From the NCBI GenBank assembly GCA_963824645.1, contig CAWGQC010000001.1:1-64000 (forward strand): a stretch of DNA of 64,000 nucleotides. The letters run 5' to 3'. The stretch's first letter is position 1; every line of letters starts with the position of its first letter. This DNA comes from Bog-756 sp963824645. Lineage in GTDB: Bacteria; Actinomycetota; Acidimicrobiia; Acidimicrobiales; RAAP-2. A model generated the notes under the pieces. That model worked only from the letters and a program-made list of their open reading frames with translations. It ran no database searches and was not told the DNA's origin. The position numbers and the translations under genes were made by a program. This document shows positions 8,530-17,631 of the stretch, in pieces.

Positions 8530-9787
8530 GGTGACCGGCTTCCGGAGCTGGCGACGACCGGCGTGTCGGATTCAGCGCCTCGTCCACCAAGGCTACCGCC
8601 CGGTCGATGGTGGCCTCATCCACCAGCAGCGAAGGGGCGAACCGGAGCACGTCGGATCGCGGAGCATTGGTGATCAACCCGGCTTCCAGCAGCCGGCGGC
8701 ACACGGCGTCGGCGCGAGGCTGGTCCAGAACGGCGGCCAACAACAGACCCTCGCCCCGCACCGAGGCCACCCCGTCCAGCGCGGCCAGGCCCCGGCGCAG
8801 TCGGGCCCCGGTCAGGAGGGCGCGGGCCGGAACGTCCTCGGCCTCCATGACGGCCAGGGTGGCTCGGGCGGCCGACATGGCCAGAGGTTGACCCCCGAAG
8901 GTGCTGCCGTGATCGCCGGGATGAAAGGCGGCGGCCACCTCGGCCCGCGCCCAGCACGCCCCCACCGGCATGCCGTTGCCCAGAGCCTTGGCCATCGTCA
9001 CCACGTCCGGGTCGATCCCCCGGTGCTGGAATCCGAACCACCGGCCGGTACGGCCCAGCCCGGTCTGGATCTCGTCCACCATCAAGAGGATGTTCCGCTC
9101 GCTGCACAAGGCCCGCAGGCCGCCGAGGTAGTCCGAAGAAGGAACCACCACACCGGCCTCCCCTTGGACCGGTTCCACCAGCACGGCCGCTACCCGCTCG
9201 GGATCGCAGGCCTGCTCCATGGCTCCGAGATCGTCGAAGGGAACGTGGATGAACCCTTCGGGCATCGGGGTGAAGGCCGCCCTCTTGGCCGGCTGACCGG
9301 TGGCGGCCAATGTGGCCAGCGTCCGGCCATGAAAGGCGTCCCACGTGCTGACCACCGCGTAGCGTCCGGGGCCGGCCCAGCGGCGGGCCAACTTGAGGGC
9401 ACACTCGTTGGCCTCGGCCCCCGAGTTGCCGAAGAAGACCTGGCCCCCCGCCCGGGTCGTCCCCCCGCCAATGAGGCGGTCGAGGGTGGTGGCCACCTCC
9501 GGTCCCACCGTGTTGCCGAAGAGATTGGATACGTGGGACAGAGTGGCCGCCTGTTGGGCGACGGCCGCGGTGACCGCCGGGTGGGCATGACCGAGGCCGG
9601 TCACCGCCAACCCCGACAGGAAGTCGAGGTACTCCCTACCCAGGTCGTCGTAGAGCAGACTCCCCTGCCCGCGCACGAAGGTCACCGGCGGATCGGGGTA
9701 GGTGGGCATGAGGGCTGACCGGTCGACCGGGACCATCACCCGGTCCGGTCCGGCCGATCCTCCGGTGGTGGCATCGGACACCGTCAT
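8519..9787 (-). CDS. argD: Acetylornithine aminotransferase
   Basis: This PLP-dependent class III aminotransferase converts N-acetylglutamate semialdehyde to N-acetylornithine. The 422-aa sequence shows FFGNSGAEANECALKLAR, the PLP-ring block LMVDEIQTGLGRTG and the Schiff-base lysine in MAKALGNGMPVGA. The ATG at 9787 overlaps the argB stop as ATGA. Relatives with a broader role can also act on succinyldiaminopimelate, but the operon context supports arginine synthesis here. Confidence 0.96.
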   Translation of the reverse strand: MTVSDATTGGSAGPDRVMVPVDRSALMPTYPDPPVTFVRGQGSLLYDDLGREYLDFLSGLAVTGLGHAHPAVTAAVAQQAATLSHVSNLFGNTVGPEVATTLDRLIGGGTTRAGGQVFFGNSGAEANECALKLARRWAGPGRYAVVSTWDAFHGRTLATLAATGQPAKRAAFTPMPEGFIHVPFDDLGAMEQACDPERVAAVLVEPVQGEAGVVVPSSDYLGGLRALCSERNILLMVDEIQTGLGRTGRWFGFQHRGIDPDVVTMAKALGNGMPVGACWARAEVAAAFHPGDHGSTFGGQPLAMSAARATLAVMEAEDVPARALLTGARLRRGLAALDGVASVRGEGLLLAAVLDQPRADAVCRRLLEAGLITNAPRSDVLRFAPSLLVDEATIDRAVALVDEALNPTRRSSPAPEAGHHGR

Positions 9788-10683
9788 GAGGAGGCACTCA
9801 CCATGGTCCCCACCCCTTGATCGGTGAAGACCTCGAGAAGAAGAGCGTGCGGCGTGCGCCCGTCCAGGATGTGCGCCTGGCCGACACCGGCCCGCACCGC
9901 CCGGGCACAGGCCTCGAGCTTGGGGATCATGCCCCCGGTGGCCGCGCCCTGGGCGATGAGCCGGTCGAGGTCGTCGGCCCCCGCCTGGCTGATGAGGGTG
10001 GCCGGGTCGTCGGGCACCGAGCGCAGCCCGGTCACATCGGTCAGCATGACCAGTTTCTCGGCCTCGAGAGCACTGGCCAGCGCTCCGGCCGCCGTGTCGG
10101 CGTTGATGTTGAAAGCCTGCCCCGACCGGTCGGTCCCGATGGTGGCCACCACCGGGATCAGTCCCTGGGCCAGCAGCTGATGGACGATGACCGGATCAAC
10201 GTGCACCACGTCACCGACATAACCCAGCACTTCCGAACGGGCGGTGGCCTGGATCAGATTGGCGTCCTCTCCCGACAGACCGACGGCCAGGGCCCCGTGG
10301 ATATTGATCGAGCTCACGATGTCGCGATTGACTTTGCCGACCAGGACCATCCGGACCAGATCGATGGTGTCGGCGTCGGTCACCCGGAAACCGTCGCGGA
10401 ACTCGACCTCCTTCCCCACCCGGGCCATCAGTTCGCCGATCTGGGGACCGCCGCCGTGGACGACGACCGGCAGCATGCCCACCGAGCGCATGAGGACGAT
10501 GTCCTCGGCAAAGGAGGCCAGCGCCGTCTCGGCGTCGATGGCGTCGTCGCCCGGCTTGGCACTGAGCACGTTGCCGCCGTACTTGACCACGACGACCTTG
10601 CCCCAGAAGCGCCGGATGTAGGGCAGGGCCTCGACCAGCACGGCCGCCTTGTCGTTGGGGGTCAGGATGTGGTCGGACCTCAT
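9784..10683 (-). CDS. argB: Acetylglutamate kinase
   Basis: It phosphorylates N-acetylglutamate, the second arginine step and usually the feedback-inhibited one in organisms with the cyclic pathway. The 299-aa protein has KYGGN near the N-terminus for ATP phosphate binding, VVHGGGPQI for the substrate and INADTAAGALASAL in the nucleotide domain. A mobile N-terminal helix (NDKAAVLVEALPYIRRF) matches the arginine-sensitive hexameric class, so feedback control is likely. The ATG at 10683 overlaps argJ by 4 nt (ATGA). Confidence 0.96.
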   Translation of the reverse strand: MRSDHILTPNDKAAVLVEALPYIRRFWGKVVVVKYGGNVLSAKPGDDAIDAETALASFAEDIVLMRSVGMLPVVVHGGGPQIGELMARVGKEVEFRDGFRVTDADTIDLVRMVLVGKVNRDIVSSINIHGALAVGLSGEDANLIQATARSEVLGYVGDVVHVDPVIVHQLLAQGLIPVVATIGTDRSGQAFNINADTAAGALASALEAEKLVMLTDVTGLRSVPDDPATLISQAGADDLDRLIAQGAATGGMIPKLEACARAVRAGVGQAHILDGRTPHALLLEVFTDQGVGTMVSASS

Positions 10684-11864
10684 GACGTGGTCCTGTTCTC
10701 GTCGATGTAGCCGTAACCCAGATCGACACCGAGGACGACGGCATCGCCGTCGGCCAGGCCCAAAATGCAGTGGATGTCGATCAGGTTGCCCGCCATGTGG
10801 TCGGCCAGGGCGGTGGCATCGTGATCGGCGGCCACCCCCTGGCGACACACCACCACCCCGCCGTAGGCGATGTCCAGGCGATCGAGATCGAACTCCACCC
10901 CGGCCGAGCCGAGGTCGCTGGCCACCCGTCCCCAGTAGGGGTCGGCCCCGTTGAGAGAGCACTTGACCAGCAAAGAGTCGGCCACCGCCCGGGCCGCCTG
11001 GTGGGCCTGGCCGTCCGAGCGCGCCCCGGTGACCCGGATCTGGACAATCCGCGACGCGCCCTCAGCGTCGGCCAACATCTGGCCGGCCAGTGACGCGCAG
11101 GCTTCGGTGACCACATCCACCACCACGTTGGGATCACCTCGACCGGCCCGCCCGGAGGCCATGAGGATCACCGTGTCGTTGGTGGAGGTGCAACCGTCGA
11201 CCGTCACCGAGTTGAAGGAGTCACGAACGGCGATACGCAAGAGATCGGCCAGGGGGCCGGGTTCGATGAGCGCATCCGTGGTCAGGAAAGCCAACATGGT
11301 GGCCATCTGGGGCGCCAGCATCCCCGCCCCTTTGGCCATTCCGGCCAAGGTGAAGCCGTTGCCCTCGATGAGCACTTCCTTCCGACCCGAATCGGTGGTG
11401 AGAATGCCGGTGGCGGCATCCCGGGCCGCCTCCGGAGAGGCGGCCCGGGCCCCCACCAGGGTGGGTATTCCCTCGACGATCACCTCCATGGGAAGCGGGA
11501 TACCGATGAGCCCGGTCGAACACACCAGCACGTGGTGGGGAGCCAGCGGATGAACGTCGTCAGCCAGTCCGTGGGCCGTGAGCTCGCACATACGGACCGC
11601 ATCGGCCAGTCCGCCCGCTCCGGTGGCCGCATTGGCGTTGCCACTGCTGACCACCACACCGGCCGCCCTTCCCCCACTGGCGGCCAGGTGGGAACGGCTG
11701 ATCCGGACCGGGGCGGCGGCGGCCCGGTTGGTGGTGAAAGTGGCGGCGGTGGGCACGGGGATGCCGTCCGCCGTGGCCACCAGGGCGAGGTCGAGGGCGC
11801 CAGAGGCCTTGATCCCGGCGGCCATACCGGCGGCGACGAACCCGGAGGGCGTGGTGATGCTCAC
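10680..11864 (-). CDS. argJ: Bifunctional ornithine acetyltransferase / N-acetylglutamate synthase
   Basis: ArgJ recycles the acetyl group from N-acetylornithine to glutamate, and the bifunctional form also makes N-acetylglutamate from acetyl-CoA. The 394-aa precursor cleaves itself before the threonine of the MATML motif (KGAGMLAPQMATMLAFL, about residues 176-192), giving alpha and beta chains with threonine as nucleophile. Presence of argJ means the cyclic pathway is used and no separate argE is needed. Whether this enzyme is mono- or bifunctional cannot be read from sequence alone. It overlaps argC and argB by 4 nt. Confidence 0.95.
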   Translation of the reverse strand: MSITTPSGFVAAGMAAGIKASGALDLALVATADGIPVPTAATFTTNRAAAAPVRISRSHLAASGGRAAGVVVSSGNANAATGAGGLADAVRMCELTAHGLADDVHPLAPHHVLVCSTGLIGIPLPMEVIVEGIPTLVGARAASPEAARDAATGILTTDSGRKEVLIEGNGFTLAGMAKGAGMLAPQMATMLAFLTTDALIEPGPLADLLRIAVRDSFNSVTVDGCTSTNDTVILMASGRAGRGDPNVVVDVVTEACASLAGQMLADAEGASRIVQIRVTGARSDGQAHQAARAVADSLLVKCSLNGADPYWGRVASDLGSAGVEFDLDRLDIAYGGVVVCRQGVAADHDATALADHMAGNLIDIHCILGLADGDAVVLGVDLGYGYIDENRTTS

Positions 11865-12919
11865 GGATAGGTCCCGGCCATCGGCAACCCGGTCGGCTCA
11901 GCCAGGCCGAGAGCCAGATTGGCGCACTGCACGGCCTGCCCCGCCGCCCCTTTGATCAGATTGTCGATGGCGCAGATGGCCATCACCCATCCGGTGCGAG
12001 GGTCGACCCGCGCCGTGACATGGGCACAGTTGGACCCGCTGGTGGCCTTGGTCGACGGCGACTGGTCGGTGACCACCACGAAGGGCTCGTCGTCGTACGC
12101 GTCGTGGAGCACGGCCATGGCCTCGGCGGTGGAGGTCGCCCGCCCCCCCGCCGGACGCCCGTAACAGGTGGCCAGGATCCCCCGCGCCATGGGAGCCAGA
12201 TGGGGAGTGAAGAGCACCGGGGCTCCGACACCTTGTTCCATCTCGGGGGTGTGGCGGTGGTCCAGTAGTCCGTAGGCCACAAAATCCTCGTCGACGGTGC
12301 CGAAGTGGAGCGCTTCGGTCGGCGCCCGACCGGCGCCGGACACCCCGCTGGCCGCATCCACGATGATCGGAGGCCCCGTGGTAGTGGTCTCCCCGGTGGC
12401 CCCTGTCGCCGGTGCGGTCAACACGCCGGCCCGAAGCAGGGGGGCCAGGGCCAGGATGGCCGCCGTCGGATAGCAACCGGGGGCGGCGATGAACTCGGCC
12501 CCGACCAGCTGCTGACGGTGGAGTTCCGGTAACCCGTACACGAATCGCTCCAACAGGTCGGGCGCCTGGTGGTCGCTCCCGTACCAGATGGGGTACAACC
12601 CCGGGTCCTGCAGTCGGAAGTCAGCGGCCAGATCGACCACCTTCCCCACCGCCGTCGACAACGTGGGCACCAGCGTCTGGGAGCGACCATGGGGTAAGGC
12701 CAGGAACACCAGGTCCAGTCCGTCCAGCTCCGCCACCGAAGTGGGGGCGTAGCGGAGAGTGGGAAAAACAGCAGCCAAGGACGGCGTGTGCACGGCCACC
12801 GATTGGCCCTGGTGCTCCCCCGCCGTGGCCACCACCACTTCGAGATCGGGATGGGCGGCGCACAGCCGCAGGAGCTCGGCGCCGGCGTATCCCGACGCCC
12901 CCGCGATCCCGACCTTCAT
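11861..12919 (-). CDS. argC: N-acetyl-gamma-glutamyl-phosphate reductase
   Basis: It reduces N-acetylglutamyl phosphate to the semialdehyde with NADPH. The Rossmann nucleotide motif GIAGASGYAGAEL is at residues 4-16 and the catalytic cysteine lies in AAPGCYPTAA. The 352-aa length is normal. It is the first gene of the arg operon, preceded by the promoter and palindrome at 12973-13003, and overlaps argJ by 4 nt. The ribosome-binding site is weak. Confidence 0.97.
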   Translation of the reverse strand: MKVGIAGASGYAGAELLRLCAAHPDLEVVVATAGEHQGQSVAVHTPSLAAVFPTLRYAPTSVAELDGLDLVFLALPHGRSQTLVPTLSTAVGKVVDLAADFRLQDPGLYPIWYGSDHQAPDLLERFVYGLPELHRQQLVGAEFIAAPGCYPTAAILALAPLLRAGVLTAPATGATGETTTTGPPIIVDAASGVSGAGRAPTEALHFGTVDEDFVAYGLLDHRHTPEMEQGVGAPVLFTPHLAPMARGILATCYGRPAGGRATSTAEAMAVLHDAYDDEPFVVVTDQSPSTKATSGSNCAHVTARVDPRTGWVMAICAIDNLIKGAAGQAVQCANLALGLAEPTGLPMAGTYP

Positions 12920-12972
12920 GGCTCTGTGCTCACTTCACTCCTCGTCGCCAGGTACCCCTGACGAATCCTGCA

Positions 12973-13003
12973 AGTATATTCATACTATCGCATGAATATG
13001 CAA
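12973..13003 (-). promoter_or_regulatory. argC promoter overlaid by an ARG-box-like palindrome
   Basis: 12976-12999 is a perfect inverted repeat ATATTCAT - 8 nt - ATGAATAT in an AT-rich island, the only such stretch in this part of the window. Half-sites of the TGAAT/ATTCA type are typical ArgR targets. On the minus strand TATACT (complement of 12973-12978) can serve as -10 and TTGCAT (12998-13003) as -35, with a longer than ideal 19-nt spacer. A repressor bound here would cover the promoter of the whole argCJBDFRGH operon, including argR. Confidence 0.75.
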
Positions 13004-13004
13004 C

Positions 13005-13024
13005 CACCCCTCGACCAGGGGGTG
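13005..13024 (-). terminator. Hairpin between pheT and argC
   Basis: The plus-strand text CACCCCT-CGACC-AGGGGGTG folds with one bulged G. It lies about 85 nt past the pheT stop and directly upstream of the arg promoter, so it probably ends pheST transcription. No T-tract follows. Confidence 0.4.
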
Positions 13025-13108
13025 CAGGAACGCCACCGGAGAGAGTGCCGAGGGCGGAGGGCACGGCAGTGAAGAGGGTGTCCCCTCACCGGATGGGCCG
13101 GTCGCCGG

Positions 13109-15631
13109 TCAACGAAGCCGGGCCCCGTGGCGGTGGGCCACCGCCTCGACGCACCGGGTGCGGAGATCGCCCACTTCGTCGTCGGTGAGGGTGCGGTCGG
13201 GGGCGATGAACCGGAGCCGGAAGGCCAGGCTCCGAGATCCGACCTCCACCGACGGCCCCCGGTACACGTCGAACAGGTCGACCGACTCGAGCAGATCGCC
13301 ACCGGCCTGGCGCAAGGCCCGGGCCACCGAGCCGGCCGGCACCTGCTCCTCGACTACGAAGGCCAGGTCGATGTCAGAGGAGGGGAACCGGCTGATCGGC
13401 TGGGATTCCTCGGACCGGCGGGGCACCCTGTCACGGTCGAGGAGAACGCCGAGGTCGAGGTCGAGCCAGCCCACCCGACGGGGGCGGCCGTCGGGACCGA
13501 CCAATCCGTACTGGCCCACCAGGTAGGGATCGAGCTCCCCCACCACACCCAGCGGAGTGGAGTGTTCGCCCGTCCCCTCACTGGTCTGCCTCAGGACCAC
13601 GCTGGACACCGAGGCTGAACGGTAGATGTGGAGCACCCGGGACTCGGCGCCGAGGTGGGGCCGGTCGCCCATCACCCAGTCGTTGATGCGCAGCCCTTCG
13701 GCGATGGTCCGCCAGGCGGTGGCCGCCGCCCAGGCGTCATCGTCGTCCAGGGCGAAGATGGCGCTGAGGTGCTCGGGAGCATCCACCGGCGGCCCGTCCT
13801 CGGGCCCGCCCGGCGGATCCTCGACCGACCGGAACACCGACCCCACTTCGAACAGGCGCACGCGGCCCTGACGGCGTTCCGTGTTGTACGCAACGGCACG
13901 AATCAGACCGGGAGCCATCGAGGCGCGCAGGTATCTCTCCGAGTCCACCAGCGGATTGGTGACCTCCACGTAAGGAGGGTCGAAGCCGGCACGGATCTGG
14001 TCGGCCTCCGACACGAACGTGGCCGTCCAGGCCTCATTGCCGCCGAGGCCGCACATGACATCCTTGATGAGCCGTCGGTCGCGCTGGTACGGCGAGAGAC
14101 GACCGGGCTGGGGCCATGACGGGGTGCGGCGGACGATGCGGCGGTAACCGTGGGTTCTCGCCACCTCCTCCGCCATGTCGGCCTCCCCCTCGGGCGCCGG
14201 TCGGATATCGGGCCGGAAGGTCGGGACCACCACCCGCAGGTCATCGGCTCGTCCCGCGCCGGCTGCTTCGACGTCGAAGCCCAGCGGGGTCAGGAGGTCG
14301 ACCATGGTCCCGGCGGGGAGCGCAGTCCCCAACAGAGCGTTGACTCTCGACGGCCTCACCGTGAGCTGGACCGGGCCGGGCACCTGGCCCCGGATGTCGA
14401 TCGACCCTTGGGCCACCTCCATCTGGTCGCCGCCGGTGAGAGCCAGAAGCTGGCAGAAGCGGGCGGCGGCCCGGTCAATCCCTTCCGGGTCGCAGCCGCG
14501 CTCGAACCGGATGGATGCTTCCGTCCTCAGTCCCAGGCGCTTGGAGGTACGGGCCACGGCCATAGGTACGAAATAGGCGGTCTCGAGCAGAACCCGGGTG
14601 GTGTGCTCGTCGATTTCGGAGGAAGCGCCTCCCATCACCCCGGCGATGCCCACCGGCGTCCCCTCGGCGTCACAGATGAGGCAGTCCTGGCCGGTGTCAC
14701 CGACCCCCGGACCGGGCTGGCCCAGGGTGCGTTCCGTCCCATCCAGGGTGACCAACGTCTCACCCGGTCGGGCCCGTCGCACCATGAGTCCTCCACCGGG
14801 CAAACGGTCGAGGTCGTAGGGGTGGGTGGGCTGACCGAGCTCGAGCATCACGTAGTTGGAGGCGTCGACGACATTGTTGATGGGCCGCATGCCGGCCAAC
14901 GACAGCCGTCGGGCCATCCACTCCGGCGAGGGAGCCAGGCGGACCCCGCTCACCGCCCGGGCCGTGAAACGCGGGCACAACTCGCGGTCGGTTACCTCCA
15001 CCGTGGCCAGGTCCGCGATTGCCACCCCCTGGCGCACTTCCACCGCCGGTCCGATCGGAAAGGCGAAGGGCAGGCCCAGCCGGGCGGCCAGGTCCCGGGC
15101 CACACCGGCCATGCACAGGGCGTCGGGACGGTTGGCCTCCACGGCGATGTCGAACACGGCGTCGGGCTGGATGGACAGCACCTCGGTCAGCCGTCGACCC
15201 GGCGTGGCCCCCCCGACATCGTTGAGGATCAGGATTCGCTCGTGATCATCGGACAGCTGCAGTTCGCCGGCCGAGCACAGCATGCCGTTGGACTTGACGC
15301 CTTTCAGCTTTTGCCGGCGGATGGTGACGCCTCCGGGGAGGACGGCACCGACCGGAGCCAGAGCGACACGGTCACCCACCTCGAAGTTCCAGGCCCCACA
15401 GACCACCTCGACCGGGCCGTTGCCGTCGTCCACCCCGATCCGCCGGATCTTGTCGGCGCCCTCGATGGCGTCGATGCTCTCGACCCGCGCCACCACCACG
15501 TCGGCCAGGCCTTGGCCCACCAGTTCGACCCCTTCCACCACCAGGCCCAGGTCGTCGAGCGCGGCCGCCATCTCCGCTGGCGTCCCCTCGAAAGGGGCGA
15601 AGTCAGTCAACCAAGACAGGGGAACGCGCAC
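13109..15631 (-). CDS. pheT: Phenylalanyl-tRNA synthetase beta subunit
   Basis: This is the large subunit of the alpha2-beta2 enzyme that charges tRNA-Phe. The 840-aa protein carries an N-terminal tRNA-binding OB fold (about residues 40-150, VEVVCGAWNFEVGDRVALAPVG), B3/B4 editing domains that clear mischarged tyrosine, a B5 DNA-binding-like domain, a catalytic-like core and a C-terminal ferredoxin-fold anticodon-binding domain (ISRFPSSDIDLAFVVEE). It follows pheS by 23 nt and needs PheS for catalysis. Confidence 0.97.
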   Translation of the reverse strand: MRVPLSWLTDFAPFEGTPAEMAAALDDLGLVVEGVELVGQGLADVVVARVESIDAIEGADKIRRIGVDDGNGPVEVVCGAWNFEVGDRVALAPVGAVLPGGVTIRRQKLKGVKSNGMLCSAGELQLSDDHERILILNDVGGATPGRRLTEVLSIQPDAVFDIAVEANRPDALCMAGVARDLAARLGLPFAFPIGPAVEVRQGVAIADLATVEVTDRELCPRFTARAVSGVRLAPSPEWMARRLSLAGMRPINNVVDASNYVMLELGQPTHPYDLDRLPGGGLMVRRARPGETLVTLDGTERTLGQPGPGVGDTGQDCLICDAEGTPVGIAGVMGGASSEIDEHTTRVLLETAYFVPMAVARTSKRLGLRTEASIRFERGCDPEGIDRAAARFCQLLALTGGDQMEVAQGSIDIRGQVPGPVQLTVRPSRVNALLGTALPAGTMVDLLTPLGFDVEAAGAGRADDLRVVVPTFRPDIRPAPEGEADMAEEVARTHGYRRIVRRTPSWPQPGRLSPYQRDRRLIKDVMCGLGGNEAWTATFVSEADQIRAGFDPPYVEVTNPLVDSERYLRASMAPGLIRAVAYNTERRQGRVRLFEVGSVFRSVEDPPGGPEDGPPVDAPEHLSAIFALDDDDAWAAATAWRTIAEGLRINDWVMGDRPHLGAESRVLHIYRSASVSSVVLRQTSEGTGEHSTPLGVVGELDPYLVGQYGLVGPDGRPRRVGWLDLDLGVLLDRDRVPRRSEESQPISRFPSSDIDLAFVVEEQVPAGSVARALRQAGGDLLESVDLFDVYRGPSVEVGSRSLAFRLRFIAPDRTLTDDEVGDLRTRCVEAVAHRHGARLR

Positions 15632-15654
15632 CGTGTCCTCTCAGATCTCGGACA

Positions 15655-16719
15655 TCAGAACTGGCGGACGAAGCGGATGTCGTTGTCGGTCAGCGCCCGC
15701 ATGTCGGCGATCTGATGTCGCATCTGGGCACATCGGTCGATCCCGAACCCGAAGGCGAACCCGGCCCACTCTTTGGGGTCGATGCCGACGGCGGCGAAGA
15801 CGGCGGGGTCGACCATGCCACAGCCGCCCAGCTCGATCCACCCTGTCTGCGAACAGGTGCGGCATCCCTCACCCCGGCAGAGGGTGCAGGTCACCTCGAA
15901 CTCGGCGGACGGTTCGGTGAAGGGGAAGTAGGCGGGTCGGAGACGCGTGTGGATGTCGGGTCCGAAGTAGGCGGTGGTGAAGGTCTCGATGGTGCCGGCC
16001 AGGTCGGCGAAGGTGACGGACCGGTCCACCACCAGACCCTCGATCTGATGGAACACGGCCAGATGGCGGGCATCGGGCGTATCCCTCCGGTAACACCGGC
16101 CGGGCATCACGGCATGAATAGGTAGTCCCCCCTCGACCACCGCCTGTTCCATGAGATGTATCTGCACCGGCGAGGTGTGGGTGCGCAACAGTGTGGACTC
16201 CGGAGGGCCCAGGTTGAGATAGAAGGTGTCCCACATGGTGCGGGCCGGGTGGGCCGGAGGAATGTTGAGAGCCCCGAAGTTGAACCAGTCGGTCTCCACC
16301 TCGGGCCCCTCAGCCACCTCGAATCCCATACCCACGAAGACATCCTCGAGGGCGTCGCGGGTCTGTGACACCAGATGGAGATGACCGCGCAGGGGGGGCG
16401 CCGGCACAGCGTCGGGTACGAACTCGGTGAGGTCGATCCGGTTGTCGGACATCTCGCGGGCCAGCTCGTCGAAGGCGATCTCCGTCCGCCGTCGCTCGAC
16501 GAGCTCTTCGATGGCGGCTCGGGCTTCATGCAACTGCTTGCCCAGGCTCTTCCGTTCGTCGGGCGGCAAGGAGCCGAGGGTCCGCGAGGCCTGAGCCAGA
16601 GGGGACTTCTTGCCGGCGACAGAGGCGGCCACCTGGCGGATCTCCTCGGTGGAGCCGGCGGCGGCGGCGGCGGCCCGGGCCGCCTCCACCAGACCATCGA
16701 CGTCGGGGGGGACCGTCAC
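15655..16719 (-). CDS. pheS: Phenylalanyl-tRNA synthetase alpha subunit
   Basis: This is the catalytic class II synthetase subunit. The 354-aa protein has an N-terminal coiled coil (about residues 1-90) that contacts tRNA-Phe, then motif 2 (GRCYRRDTPDARHLAVFHQIEG) and motif 3 (GFGIDRCAQMRHQI). Two CxxC pairs (CTLCRGEGCRTC) near residue 290 suggest a small zinc knuckle, which is found in some PheS proteins. The GTG start at 16719 overlaps the stop of the methyltransferase gene upstream as GTGA. Confidence 0.97.
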   Translation of the reverse strand: MTVPPDVDGLVEAARAAAAAAGSTEEIRQVAASVAGKKSPLAQASRTLGSLPPDERKSLGKQLHEARAAIEELVERRRTEIAFDELAREMSDNRIDLTEFVPDAVPAPPLRGHLHLVSQTRDALEDVFVGMGFEVAEGPEVETDWFNFGALNIPPAHPARTMWDTFYLNLGPPESTLLRTHTSPVQIHLMEQAVVEGGLPIHAVMPGRCYRRDTPDARHLAVFHQIEGLVVDRSVTFADLAGTIETFTTAYFGPDIHTRLRPAYFPFTEPSAEFEVTCTLCRGEGCRTCSQTGWIELGGCGMVDPAVFAAVGIDPKEWAGFAFGFGIDRCAQMRHQIADMRALTDNDIRFVRQF

Positions 16720-17631
16720 CGGACACCCCCCGGTTTGCCGCCCCCCTGCTCCCCGGTCGATGCCCTGTGCATCCCCGGCATCGTAGGGCGAACGTCGCCC
16801 GCTTCCGGGGAGGTTCCGGCCCACCGGCCCGATTGCCGGCGCTGACGGAGCGCCTCGAAACTGAGGACGGCGGCCGACACGCTCACATTGAGAGATTCGG
16901 CGTGCCCTTCCATCCGAATCGAAACCCGGTCATCGAGACCGGATGCGATGGCGGGGTCGAGACCGGACGCTTCGTTTCCGAACACCACCGCTACCCGCTG
17001 GCACCAGTCGAACCCGGTGTAATCGGTGGCCCCGCGCACCTCCGTACCCGACCGCCCGCATCCCCGCCGCCCGCAGGGTCGACACCACGGCGGGACCGTC
17101 CCCCCCCACCACCACCGGGATGTGAAAGATCGAACCGGCTGAGGCCCGGACCGTCTTGGGGTTGGTCGGATCGACAGTGCCCTGGCAGCACACGACAGCA
17201 TCCACCCCGGCGGCATCAGCCGTGCGGATCATGGTGCCCACGTTCCCCGGATCGCGCACATCGATGCAGACCATGACCATTCCCGCCTGCTCGAGGTCGG
17301 CCAGCTTGGCCGGCTCGAAGGAGACCACAGCCACCACCGGCTGGGGGGTGACGGTATCGGTGACCCGTCCGAGCACACCCGGCGCCAGGTCGAATACCCG
17401 CGCCCCGGCGGCGAAGGCTCGTTCCACCACTGTGCCCACGGCCGGATTGGTGCGACCCTCGGGAGCCACGTACACCGATTCCACCGCCACCCCGGCCCCC
17501 AGAGCGGCAGCCAGCAGCTCGGCACCCTCGGCCACCACGACACCCTCGGCCGTGCGCAGACTGCGCTTCCGCAGCAGCTGTCGGAGCCGGCGAACCCGAC
17601 GGTGGGTCGATGTGAGGGCGTCCTGGCTCAG
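16716..17631 (-). pseudogene. TrmH/SpoU-family RNA methyltransferase, split by an apparent +1 frameshift
   Basis: This SPOUT methyltransferase would methylate a ribose in rRNA or tRNA. The N-terminal substrate-binding domain and motif 1 (DPGNVGTMIRTADAAG) lie in one frame. Motif 2 (VFGNEASGL) and motif 3 (MEGHAESLNVSVSAA), which form the SAM-binding knot, lie in another. The switch is at about 17044-17050, and dropping one base (17046) gives a continuous protein. No ATG, GTG or TTG opens the N-terminal domain. A CTG at 17631 overlaps the rplT stop as CTGA and is the best start; the first usual start, GTG 17538, would cut into the domain. Rejoined length would be about 304 aa. The position between rplT and pheS is conserved in many bacteria. 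Confidence 0.8.
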
